From Hymenoscyphus infarciens (taxonomy: Eukaryota > Ascomycota > Leotiomycetes > Helotiales > Helotiaceae), in contig LLCB01000349.1 of the NCBI GenBank assembly GCA_001414345.1, positions 1-56,874 on the forward strand: a stretch of 56,874 bases of DNA. Reading direction: 5' to 3'. The notes beneath the pieces are model-generated. The model was not told where the DNA came from. It saw only the letters and a list, made by a program, of their open reading frames with translations, and did no database searches. Position 1 is the stretch's first letter. Each line of letters opens with the position of its first letter. Shown in pieces: positions 19,416-31,284 of this stretch. A program made the position numbers and the translations under genes.

Positions 19416-21050
19416 TCAAGTACGGGTGCTATTGGCACGACGACCTAAAGCTGGTTGTTTATACCACGCCTTTTCAGCCCCTTGTCTTGGGAAATTCACG
19501 TTTTCGCAGTGAGGTTGGCGCTTCATCCATTCGTTGAGCCTCGTGTGGTTCCACCCACTCTGCCATACCCCATCTTCGTCCGGGTCTTTCATTTGCCCGA
19601 GTCGGATGCTTCGCCCAATGTGACAATTGCCATCATGGTACTCGTATTGAAAACATTTCTCATCGGCTTTGCAAGTCTCAGCACATTCTTCAAACGAGTC
19701 CGTCTCCGAAAACACACCACCTGTCTTCCCAAACTCTCCAGGCTCCGACGCCAGATTGTCCCAATGTTTCCGTTGAGGATGGGCAAGTATCAAATCGAGG
19801 GTAAGGTTCCTGAAGAGGTCAATATGTGTGAGCGGTTCCTAAGAATAAAGTTAGTTTACGGGTATGCTACCAAAATTGTAGGAGACTAACCGATTGATCG
19901 CCCCTTTGCTGCTCAAAATTGGACAATTCCATCATGGCTGCCGGGCTGACATGATGCATAGTGAAGGCTGGCCGGCACCAGTACTCAGGAGTGCCTGGAC
20001 CAAATGGCATTGTAGACGGAGTTTCCCCACTGAACGAAGGCCAAACATCTTGCAACTCGGTTCCATATTCTTTCAAAGCAAGGCCGAGCACAAAATCGCC
20101 GCAGCAATGCTCATGTGTCTTGGTATCCCATTGTGCCGCTGTGCCATTGTTCTGCCACCACATTAGAATATTTTCAAAGCCGAAGAGGTCGCGCGGCGAT
20201 AGATAGGCAATTGACCTCAGAAAGTTGGAAAAACAAGAGATATCAACTACTACTTTTCCTGTCCATCCCGAGAAGGCATCTCGACCATTATAATTGGGGT
20301 CAAAAATGGAGCAAGGAAAAGGGTGCTCACTGTAACCACAATATCATAAATAGCAGCTTTTGATAGAACAATTCCAGATCCACCGTGAGCAAAACTATCG
20401 CCTGATATGACAACCTCGGAACCAAAATATGACTTCTTCGTCGGATCCATAGTCCCCAACCACTGAAGCAAATTGTCCCAAAATATGTAGGTATCCGCAT
20501 CGATCAAAAGATACCAGTCCATGTCTGGCTTTAACGCCCATGTCTTCTCCAGACTGTGAATGAACTTGTATTTATCCAAGGTCCATGCATCCGGATTTTT
20601 AGCTCCTGCACTGGCACTGACATCTTCACCGTTTCGCCAAAGCTCATACTGCTCGCGGTAGAAATCGAAATCGGGATTAGAATCGGCTACGGAGGCCGGA
20701 ATTGTGTCCAACGCGTCGTGCAGATGAAATTGTCTCAAATCCTGCTCGAGATCCGAAAAGAAGAAGACGTCTTTGGCGCATCGGAGTGTTGTCTGCACCT
20801 GCGCAGGTATTTTCTCAACCGCTTCCGAAGCGCCAGTCTTGATAGATACCACAACCTTCTGCGATGTCTCGATACATGATTCGGAGTTTGTGGGGTATTT
20901 CAAAGAATGTTCAGGAAGCTCGGTCTTAGAAGGTTTCCCTGGCAGCCTCGTCTCAGCTGAAAATGGCAAGAAATAATATGCAAAAATGAGAAGTAATCCG
21001 AGGAGAGAAATCCGGAGCTTGGTCAAAGATGATCGGGAACCCCGTCGCAT
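19416..21050 (-). CDS. Fringe/GT31-like type II membrane glycosyltransferase with PAN-like tail
   Basis: Three exons join in frame: complement of 20331-21050, 19891-20151 and 19416-19838, 467 aa. Introns are 179 nt (donor GTGAGC, branch TTCTAAT) and 52 nt (donor GTTAGT, branch ACTAAC). MRRGSRSSLTKLRISLLGLLLIFAYYFLPF is a short basic cytosolic tail plus signal anchor, so the enzyme should sit in the Golgi. The catalytic part has the metal/nucleotide-sugar DxD motif in WYLLIDADTYIFWDN (Asp184-Asp186), the GGSGIVLS loop, and EHCCGD after the first intron. These are the order and motifs of Fringe-like GT31 proteins (beta-1,3 transfer of a hexose or HexNAc). Residues ~378-410 contain Cys-rich PAN/Apple-like sequence (FEECAETCKADEKCF...GNC). 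An upstream in-frame ATG at 21116 would add 22 residues before the anchor; I prefer 21050. Donor and acceptor sugars cannot be told from sequence. Confidence 0.85.
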
Positions 21051-24000
21051 CGTCCTATAGTTGGAATTCGCGAAGAGATGCAAGCAAAAGACCTCGTCGT
21101 ATTTGTTTTCATTCAAAAAAGAGAAGGAGCGATGAAAGGAAAGGCAAAGAAAAGGCGGGCAAGAAAGCTGAAGGAAACAAAAAAATGAAACGCTGACAGT
21201 GACACTTGCTCAACTCATGTAGGAGGAAGAAAGGTTGGTGGTGTTCCAACAATAACAAGCTTCCGCACTTCCCGACATCTCGAATATCATTCGCCAATCC
21301 GGAGAATGTACCCACCTTTTGGGGCTCACTCCTTGGCGTCAGACGCGCGGCTTCTATCTACAAATAGAACGCGAGTATCTGCTGCACGAGTAGTATCAAA
21401 AATGCCCATTTTAAAAACCGTAGCTCTATAGTTGAATCTACTGTTAAAAGAGACGTGAATAAGCAGATACGACACCGTTCTTGATAGGTTGAACAGGGCT
21501 TTTTTATTTTTGAATCCTTATTTACGATGAATGAAGATGGATTATTCAGATTCTCGTTAAATTGGTTGTTGGAATGAATCCAGAATAGTTGTGAATAAAT
21601 TAAGGATACTATGACAGGAATAATGGTATCTATTTCCTGGCAGTACTTGAGCGAGAAGGGGGGGGGGATAATATCTCGAACTTCTACGCGATCGCGCTTG
21701 AATCATTTGTCTTTAAACAACTCAGTTCCACAAGTGTTCAGAAGATACAAGCGGGATATGGACGAAAGTTTGAAAAGCTAAACTCTCAAATAAAAGCGCA
21801 AGTCTTTAACATGAGAAAGCCGCTTCCAGTATACTTCATTATCCAATTTATTTCTCTTAGAAAATAGTACCCGTGCTCCTTGAAAAAGTCAGCGATGTAT
21901 CAAGTAATAGTTAACAGAAGTGGCCGTAAATAGTTCTCGTTTTCGAGAAATTAAACTTTATAACTTGTTCTAAGTTTTTAGAACAATTTACTTGATTCGC
22001 TATAGAAAGCTAGAACAACGAGGCATGTAGGCAGATGCGAACCTGAAGTATTTACTGCTGTTTTTGCTGTCCACCGCATACTTCACAAGAGCTCTCTATG
22101 CCAATGTTACTCGCTTAGCTCGAAATCTCAACGTCAGTACGAACCATTCGCACTGAATCCTTTACGCGATTACGATCGTACTAGTGAGCCTTAAGCTTAC
22201 TTTCGAAGAGACTAGCTATCACTGAGCTCACTTTAAAGCAAGTGTGTTACCAAGTTATGGAGAGAGAAAAAACATCTACGCTCTGTTTTTCTTCTTCCCG
22301 GTGATCTTGAAACAAAGATCAGCATGCCTTTTACTTAGTTGATTAAGAAGTTCTACATAAAACCACTTAATTTATTGTTCTCTCTGAAGGCGAGTTATGT
22401 TCTCATAGCTTCAAAGAGTAAAAATGATAAGTGGTAAGTACACTCACAGCGCGACCATAGATTCCTTATTGTTTCCAACCAGCCACTAATGCTATATCAA
22501 CCCTCAGATTATATCAACACAAGTTATTGAGTTGTGCAATACCTATTCACATCTCAACCTTTTCACGATTCCCTCTGAACGTTAACTCTTTCCGAAAAGC
22601 CAACGTAGTATGTGGCTTTTTTAAAGTTCCTCCTAGGAAATGTCCTTTCGACAAGTTCCAACCACATTCTCTGTAAGCAACAAGTCGACCGGTTCTAAAT
22701 ATGTCTCAAAACTCTCCTTGAGATAGTTACCCCCTTGACTATAGGCGAGTTGACGACTCGATTGTGAATAAGATCTTTTGGAAATGAAGAGTATCGACAA
22801 CATCGAAGAAAATGCAATGGTAGTATTACTTGTTGGTGAGGGCCAAACGCCGCGATGGAGGTACCAACTCGATGAAATCATGAGTTGGACAAAATTTCAG
22901 TTTCCGGGATGACAGGATCCTGCTGAGCCATACTTCGTTGGATTCTGCATCGTTGGGCATTTGGAAAGGTCGGTGACATAAATTCAGTTCCGTCCACGGT
23001 TCTCACACGAGAAAAAGTGTCCCGAAATTCTTGTTACCTGGCAATCCTAAATTACCCTGGCTGGAAGCAGAAGCCTGAAGAAGAGTGTAACTACCTCAAA
23101 CTGCTTTCTTTCGCTATTATTCCAGGACCATCAAAAGGAATTGACGAGAAAGCGGGGAGAATCAAGATATATATCATCTCATTATCGTAGACTTTCTCTG
23201 GTAATGCGTTTCGAAAATTCTTAACAGACTCGGTGTCTTCAGAAGTAAGCCAGGATCCCTTTCACGGTGCTTAAGTACAAGGCTGTGACCTTTTCCCGGA
23301 ACACTAGTAAGAGAACAAGAAACTTAGAGTTTAGTAATCTACATAGCACTTTCAAAATTGGTTTAGCCTGAATCCCATCCGTCCACCCTCAAATTCGTCA
23401 TACCTGTACATTAAATGCCGCTTCTTTGATCCACGTATACCGAACGAGTTCTAAACACACACCTTAATTTTCCGAGTATGTTTATGTTCAGTTAAAGTCA
23501 CACTTACCTTCTTGAGAACTCCATACACCGATCATCCTTGTCTTCGCCAAACTCGGTCAGCCATCGGTGAGTAGGTAAGAAAAGAGTGATCCTCCAACGT
23601 GCGTGCATACACCACGAGACGAAGGATGAAGGAACGATTGATCTAAAGATTTCCTTCTCGATGTGGTAGGTCTTTCATTATGTACCAACACCAACACGTA
23701 AAGTTTGTCTACCTACCTACCTAATACTTGTCGCTCCTTCGTTAATTATCGATACCTGGAATCGATACCCCGCCATACACAAACCTGCCTGTCGTCACCC
23801 ACCACCGTATTTTAACCATACAACGCCTCTCTATAAACAATCACCTCCGCACCCAATTTTTCCACGTAAAAAGCACGCCTCTTACACGCAGTGTGGCTGT
23901 TGAGAATATTACCCGTAAATTTCTACACACCATCTTTGAGACCCCTGTATTCAGCACCCTTCTGTCTCCACAAACCACATCGTCACACTTCCACACCCAA

Positions 24001-25430
24001 TTATACGCCTTTGAACTCCCTCGACCCACACCTGCAGGTCAAAAGAAGAAGAACTCCCGATGCGCTGTGAGCTGACATGCATGATGTATATCGGAAGGAA
24101 GACCAACCTTGGAACCCCAAACGGTTCTTTACGAACAGAAGTGCGAAACGAGGGGTACATACATAATTCGTATAGAAGTCCGCAAAGGTGTGTGTCACCA
24201 CAGCTGACTCGCTCATTCGCTGACAAGGGGTAAGATCTTTATCTTAAATCCGCGGAGTCGACGATTTGTTTCGAAGTCTTGAAGGGCCACCATAGTGGGC
24301 TGTAAACTCTCAATCATTTACGATCCTTCGTTGTATGGTCCGGACAGCTAATAAGGAAGAATTACTCGGTGCCTGGTGGATGAAATCCTCAAATCCACAA
24401 AGATGTATTAGTAAAAGCAAGGTAGTATCTGACGATTTGGTTAACACTACTTTACTTAAACTTCCATCAATAAGCTTTTGCTTTAGCAACTTAGTTCCAC
24501 TACAATATGCGTTTTCCTAGAGCTTGTATATGCAAGAAGTATCATGGAGTAGCAACAATAGCCGTGAAGGGTCAGCCTCTCAGAATAGTGGAATCTGCTA
24601 TCTGCTATCTGCAAGATCAAGATCCTTCTTTTCCAGCTGGCAAGATGCGGGGAAGAAACTGATTTTGAGTCAATTTAAAAGTCAGAAGGTATTCGATACC
24701 AGCAAAATGTTTTGATAAATCTAAAGCACTCGGTAATATGTTGGAATACTCGGGAAATTATCTGATTTCAAATGCAGTTCTTAGGTTGTGAAGACTTTGA
24801 TGAAGGTTTCATTTTATATTTTAAATTTAAAAATGTTAAAAATTCTATTCATATTCAGCACAACTTTGGAAAGGTCAAGAAACTTTAGCGAGGTCGAAAG
24901 GGGGAGCGGGAGGGTTGCCTATGAGCTAGTGAGCACTAGAATTTAGCAATGTGTTAACCCACCGCTTTCAAGTGAGTCATATCTTCATCATCAACTAAGA
25001 AGGAAGCAAGTGCCCACGAAACCACTCGTTGCAAATCCAATACTCCTATAAATCACCTTACTACTACAACCCTACGTCGCATTCCTCTAAGACCTTCTTT
25101 TCCTTCTGTGATACACATATGTACACAAGTACAACTACACTCAATGACAAGAAATCATGGAATTCATTTCGTTATCCCCAACAGTTGGTACGAGGAGCCA
25201 ATGTCGAAGTTTCACAACGTGGAAAGATGCAGGATCTAGTGTCACCATTTCCACAACTGTTGCACTGAGAGAGAGATCGGCATGGCGATTCAGTACCTTG
25301 ATGGGTGTGTGATTTAAGGTTTCAGAGGGTAATGATATATGTGCAGTGGGGATGAGGTCGATTTAGAAACTCAGTCTGAAAGACAAGGGTTGCTTTCCCT
25401 AGATTTGAGCACGGAGAGCCCACCTGTCAT
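21051..25430. other. Gene-poor interval, left part
   Basis: The first few hundred bases form the glycosyltransferase leader and promoter. Beyond that only short open frames without domains are seen (longest about 90 codons). A 22-bp hairpin (TTGTTCTAA, loop, TTAGAACAA) lies at 21965-21986. No RNA gene could be recognised. Confidence 0.5.
22003..22078 (+). repeat. Diverged dispersed repeat, copy 1
   Basis: It shares AGAAAGCT[AG]GAACAAC[AG]AG, then TTTACTGC, then TGTCC[AG]CCGC with 28641-28694 in the same order. The spacing differs, which suggests an old transposon or other duplicated fragment with indels. Confidence 0.4.
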
Positions 25431-25880
25431 TTAACTTATTCTCTCATGGCTAAAGATTTCAAAGACAAGCAATTCTGCTTCCCACATCCTGTATCGCCGG
25501 AAGAATGGACACATGGAGTCCAAGTAACAAGAAGCATATGTTGTGAACTTGTGCGATGGGAACTCCACGTTATCGATTTCCGATACAGATTGCTGGACAT
25601 CGAAAGGCTTAATCGGACCAATCACACATGCAATACCTTGATACACAAGGTGACATAAATTACCTGATAGGTACTGAGTAACAACACCGGCAGATACCTG
25701 CGCCTTTTTTTGTTCTAGAAGCGGAAAAGACTTTGCCGGGACCAAAGTGTTGTGCACCCGCATCGAAGAAAGAGAAATCGAAAGTATCCCTCCATCGGCA
25801 GACTTTCCTTCGATCAGAAGGGAGTTCACCAATGATATCCAAAGATTCTCTTTGAATGCCGACAACTCGCAGGACATCCA
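25431..25880 (-). pseudogene. Possible degenerate or partial protein-coding gene
   Basis: On the minus strand two stretches in different frames look coding: about 60 residues from 25880 (beginning DVLRVVGIQRESLDIIGELP) and about 65 residues ending at the stop at 25431 (for example GPIKPFDVQQSVSEIDNVEF). A possible intron lies between them, but no start codon with a clear leader is visible and no family is recognised. It could be a short lineage-specific gene, a pseudogene, or chance. Confidence 0.25.
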
Positions 25881-28640
25881 AACTTCGATGTTAGCCTAAG
25901 ACAACCCCAAGATCTTCTAGGCTCCACTACATCGGAACAATGTATCCGGCTGAGTTGCAACCCAATATCCATATGCAACTAACTTATGTTGAAGAACGCA
26001 GAAGAAGAAAATGTGGAGGTGGCAAGAAAGACGGGTTGAAGAAATCCCAGTTGTTGGATAGCGAAAGCATGGGTTGCTGGTGCCTGCAGTCAGGCTGCGG
26101 TGTAAATTTTAAATTGTAACAAGGTGATTCGTGAAATTACCCCTGATCATAAGAAATTTGATTGGAGTATGGTTCGACGGCAACGTTTCTGTCTTCCGCC
26201 TTCAAGACCTTGTGTACCTGGAGAAAAAATCACAAAGTAAGTGGAATACTGTCATCTGTGAACTTGCGTTTTGCGAGGCAAAATGTAGACTTGGTGTGAC
26301 TAAAGTGGTAAGACAATACGGAGTAGGTTGCTCAACAGTAGGATGTACCCGTCTTTTGGAACCAACACAGACCATGGTTCAAAAGAAGTGCGCCTACTGT
26401 ACGTACATAGTACGAACTGATAAGTAGCTATCCGCATCCTAGTACCCCTTCCTTCTCGTTTTGGCAATGGGCGCGGAAGCCGCCACCTGAAATTTTCTGT
26501 GCAACCAAAGGCTTTCCTCGTAAACCATCAAGCTGAGCCGTGAAAAATAAATGAAGTGATTATAAAATTTTGTGCTTTCTGGGCCAAAGCACAGTTGCGT
26601 GCTTTTCAGCGAAGGGGGATTTTGTGGCTGGAGCTAGTATTGGGCCAATATTGACGCAAGAGGGGTTTTCATGTTGGTGGGTGGTTGGTGTTCAGTTACC
26701 TGGGTTTCTTTTGTAAGAAAGGAGAGCGGCAGAGCAAAAATTAGATATCGAGAATTCTGAAAACGCCATTACGCCACTACAATGTTGGTTGGTAGGAAAG
26801 TCAAGATAACGCCTGAGAGTTACGAGTACTTTACCTTCGTTCTCCAACCGAGCAGATAATACGGGGCGGGATGGCTATGAAAAGGGTGGTACCATTGATC
26901 GTGATAGGTCAGAAGGCCGGATGGATAGAAATCTTCAAGTAATCTCGTGCATGAGGTAGTTGTGCCTCAAAGATACCTATACAGTAGTAATAGAACAAGC
27001 CGTTGTAATTTACACACCCTCTTGAAAGAGATGCTCGATTGCCTGCAGTAAAAGACCAGGGTTATGGGTGACGTGCCGGTAGCCAACAGGAAAGCACGCA
27101 GTCGCTGTATGGGACTCTTTTTGGCGTTTCTCTCCAACCAATGCAGTAGGATGGTCCGAATGTATTAAAACTGGCTGACGATGTTGATGGCTGCGAGCCT
27201 ACGTTATGAGTGTGGCGCGGATTTTACAGTTGTAGATATCTTATTTACCTTGCCTTACATTCAGGGTTTGCAATTGACGAACCAATGCAAATACCTGTAA
27301 AGGCCGACGGTTTTCAAATCGACGAGCAACCTTCTCGAAACGTTGAGAAAGGGGCTGTGCGAGTCTACCACGAGTTGTGTGAGTGAACCGAATTCTGTAT
27401 GCCCGTAACATGGTTGAAAGGGCAATTTCTCCGGGATTTGGCTCACGGATGTTCAGAGTTCCTCGACATCTTGTTCCTTTTTCTCAGGATGTGCACCTCA
27501 TACTGTACTCAGGTACGTCGATCCGTACCAGAAAGTCACATCACACTTTTTCCCATGGACTGTTGATCCATCAACCGTGGATCGACTTGATCATCTCATC
27601 CAAGATACCTCACCGGCTATGAACGTGGCAGTTTGGATGAGCATGAAGTCGCGTGAAGAGGGGTAATGCGAGGCGGTTAAGGCTGGAGCGATCTCCATTT
27701 CGAGTTGCATGTGTAACAACAGTGTAACTTGATGCCATTCTTTACGATTTCCTCTTTTCAATTTGAGGTCGTCGATCGAGTGTTGGCGTGACTCAGGTTG
27801 GATGACATTCCGAATGAACCAATAAGGCTGGTATAGAGACAGAAATGACGCTCGTTCGAAGGATGCGTCTAATGATGCTTGAATTAAATCTGATGTCCAA
27901 GAAGCGCGCGACAGCGAAACCTTCTTGGAGAAGGATCGTGGAGAAGAGCCGTGGCCACTCAGCGCTCCTGGCCTCAGCATGCTGTTGAATACCCCAGTCG
28001 AGACTCGAGAGTCGAGAACGATATCTCGGTGATTTGCACACCAAATGCCCCCGACAGCCTGAATCGGGAACTGTCCTCCTTTACGACTGACCAGTGACCT
28101 TCCATTCGTAGAATACTTATCAACCCTGTTCCTCCCTCAGGGAGACCCCTGTGGGGCAACAATGGGACAAGTCTCGGAGGGATTGGAGCCCATGGCATGG
28201 CAAGGCATGGCAGGACAAGATCCTCGATCTGATTTACAGCGCTGTCTCCCGCCCGGCCTGAAGCCGAATCGTGAAAAGTGGAAAACAGCCCCCAAGGAAC
28301 CCGTTTTTGACATGCCTTCCATGCTGCACGCCGGTCCCCATACTTAAGAGAGGTTTTTATCGAATCGGACGCTTGTGTATAAACACCGGGGAGGGCCTTT
28401 CTCCGGGCCAAGTACAGATTCTGAAACACCTAAAGTTGCTGAACTAGTACTGTACACTTCCCGCAAGCAAAAAACACAACATAATTAGGTTGGCCGTTCT
28501 TTGCAACCCCAAAATTTCCAAAACATATCATCTTTGGTGAAACAAGAAATAACCTGTGAGGGCTGAATACAAGCTTGCGATGGATATTAGAAGCGGCAGT
28601 AAATCTACTTTCAAATTTTCAGGAAAAATCTAAAATGTTC

Positions 28641-28694
28641 TAGAAAGCTGGAACAACAAGAGCTGTTTACTGCCGAGTTTAATGTCCGCCGCGA
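28641..28694 (+). repeat. Diverged dispersed repeat, copy 2
   Basis: Partner of 22003-22078: AGAAAGCTGGAACAACAAG, TTTACTGC and TGTCCGCCGC occur in the same order within 54 bp. Confidence 0.4.
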
Positions 28695-29918
28695 GACGGG
28701 TTCGTGGGCTTCCACAGAGCGGCTCAATTACTCCATGCTCCCCGAAGATATACTTTCCGGTGATATATATCTGGAACCGGGGCCAGTTGAAAAGAGGAGT
28801 CGCAGAAAAAACATGCAGGCACCGCACATATAGCCTCGGGAAGTACAAAACAAATTCATCCAGATCGTTGAACCACCAAAAGAACTTTAAACCCCCTTGA
28901 AAATGTCCACCAGTCACAGTGGTCGGAGAAGGGTGTCATGGAAGATTGGCACCAGATGCGATCAAGTACAACCGCTACCCTTTCGAAGATGTCTCACTGC
29001 CGTGCTTCTCAAGACTGTCGATCATTTCCACCTTTGAAAAAAGCCGTTGGGGGAAGCATATCCTATAAAAATCAGTGCCACGATGAGAGAGATGAGCCTG
29101 GTTCAACCCTTTTATTGTTGATCTGCATCCGAAGGCTGCTGAAAAAGCCTGAAAGAGTTCAGCTGCCAAAAGGAAAATGCTGGCGTGGAGTAAAAATGAA
29201 CGTTTTCTGATATGTCAACGGCCTAGAACAATGAATTGAAGAGGTCTCACATCACGTTCTTGCCGTCAACGGGGTGTGTCAGTGCCACGAGCCAGTCAAT
29301 GGCCAGAACGGTGGTACTCGAAGTAGTATCACTTCCATTTTGTCTAGCGAGTCGATAGACTTTTAAGGGTGAGAGAGTGTACCTGGAAGGACAACACCTG
29401 ATGTAGATGACACAACGGGTAAGTACCAGAGATCCGCAACCCCGATTCTGCAAGTTGATGTGATTCCCCGAAAAGGAGTAACCATCGGCATCGATTTGTA
29501 ATTCCACGTCTTTGGAACTGTGGTATTGTCGTCTCATATCGAGTTCTTCCTTTTGCTTCGGGGTACTGTTTCTTACCCACCTCACTCTGCGGGTGGTCAT
29601 TGTGACAGGATTTGGATCACCTCAGCATGGAAGATCGATTACGTGCCTGCAAGCGACATGCAACATGTCCCGCCGTGAGAGATATGCTTTGTTCCTTCCC
29701 TTCAGCGCCTTGCCATTAACAGGGGATAGGGACGTTCGATAGCGTTGGATGGGCAGGATTTCAAGGTGGCGTTTGACCAATTCGCGGGGCCGGCTCTGAG
29801 AAAGGAACGTCGTTATTCAGGGGGTGCGGCTGCTCAAGCAGGCGACATCTGCCAGGCTTCGGCTGTTACTCGACACACTGGGTCAGATTCAAGATAGGAT
29901 TCGGGAGGCCCAAAAAGG

Positions 29919-29957
29919 TAGCATGTCCCTTAGCATGTCCCTTAGCATGTCCCTTAG
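29919..29957 (+). repeat. Three perfect 12-bp tandem repeats
   Basis: The unit TAGCATGTCCCT is present three times without change (29919, 29931, 29943), followed by TAG of a fourth. Confidence 0.95.
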
Positions 29958-30842
29958 TTTTCCTCGGTCTTCAGCGGTTGAAGGACGACGGAGATTCCGT
30001 ATGAGAGAAGGGGAAGGGGTCGGTTTGACGATTGAATGAGTGTTTGCATCCTCCCTTTTTCAATAGGCATCTAACATGACGCTCATGCCCGACAGAATCA
30101 TGAGAATTGTAATGATTCCTGATTCCTGATTCCTCTCTTGTGAAGTCGACGGTGGTAAAATATGTCCCATGCAGGTTAGGCTCACCGTGCTCCATCAAAC
30201 TCCTCGTGGAAAGTAGCGCCGTCCCGCACACCTCACCTCGGCTTCAGGGATTCTGCACGCTTCTTGCTAAGACATGCATGCATCACCTTCTTTTCCACGT
30301 TTGGCTCGCTTTGGTTTGTGTGACGATTCGAAGGCCGTGCAATCGAGGGTCCCTCGAGACAGGACAGGGCACTGGAATGAGGAAGGAGAGTTCAGGTGTC
30401 TCTTTCTGGTACTTGTACATGGCTGTGGTATTTCTCCAAAGAATACGGAAACTGAAAGGTTGTTGGCTGTGTTGTGTCTCTGCCGCCATCTCTGAAAACT
30501 TCTTCCTGCGTGGGTCTTGGAATCCAGGTCAGGCTCTGGACTGGACAGGCTACAGACCTGACCTGCCCCCTCTTGTTCCCATCTGCTGGCCCGTTTGGCC
30601 ACGAGCTACGTCCACCTCATCATCCGCGAGGAATCTTGGTCTGGCGAAGAAGCAGTCGGTGGTGGTGTCGCCCCTTATGGATGAACCTGGAAACCTAACC
30701 CCTTGCACGCCGCCAAGGAAGCCCTTCACTTCCTTTTAATACTCCGCAGATGCAGTCCACGAGTGCTCTCTCTCCTTCATCTCGCCCCTTTCCCGCACCA
30801 CATCACAACCTATGTCCAACATCTACAACCAGCGATTCCCGG

Positions 30843-30868
30843 CGACGACGACGACGACGACGACGACG
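30843..30868 (+). repeat. (CGA)n trinucleotide repeat
   Basis: Eight to nine CGA/GAC units without interruption, about 420 bp upstream of the bHLH start codon. It is probably in the promoter or 5' leader of that gene. Confidence 0.95.
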
Positions 30869-31284
30869 TTCGTAAAAGCAGATAGTGAAAAGGAAGACCA
30901 CCAACTTCGACAACATCTCCACTGAATCCAGCCCCCGATTTCCCAACTTAGAATCCACGGAGGACGGTATAGGGCCGCCGAACAGACCAATCACTAGGCT
31001 CGCCCCACGCCTAGCTGCCACGCTTTCGCTCCGCACCTCGCAGGACACACTGCCTGCGAACTTCTCCCCCTCCAACATTCAACCCCAAGTTCTCTTCACC
31101 AACTTCGGCAAGCATCGTCGACGACACACTCGCTTCAACCACACCCTATCGACTACCTTCAATTGTTAACAACAGCGTGAGCCTCCGAACCATTTAACGT
31201 TTTGCGATACCAAGATCCCTCTTACTGTCACATTGTATCTTTTCGTACCCCCCAACAATTGCGCCTACAGACGCTCGACTCGCA

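Larger units (their letters stand above)
25881..30842. other. Gene-poor interval, right part (upstream of the bHLH gene)
   Basis: Frames of up to 199 codons exist (for example 30140-30739, plus), but their composition is irregular and no domain or splice chain is seen. With 21051-25430 this makes a ~10-kb region without a confident gene. It contains two small repeats listed separately. It may hold long regulatory sequence or non-coding transcripts for the bHLH gene; that is inference. Confidence 0.45.

Noticed and set aside
27591..28429. Two overlapping minus-strand frames of 129 and 151 codons
   Set aside because: Different frames, no start context, no domains. They could not be chained into a gene with convincing introns.
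30140..30739. 199-codon plus-strand frame upstream of the bHLH gene
   Set aside because: Cys/Trp-rich, irregular, overlapped by equally long frames in other phases, no recognisable family or splice sites.
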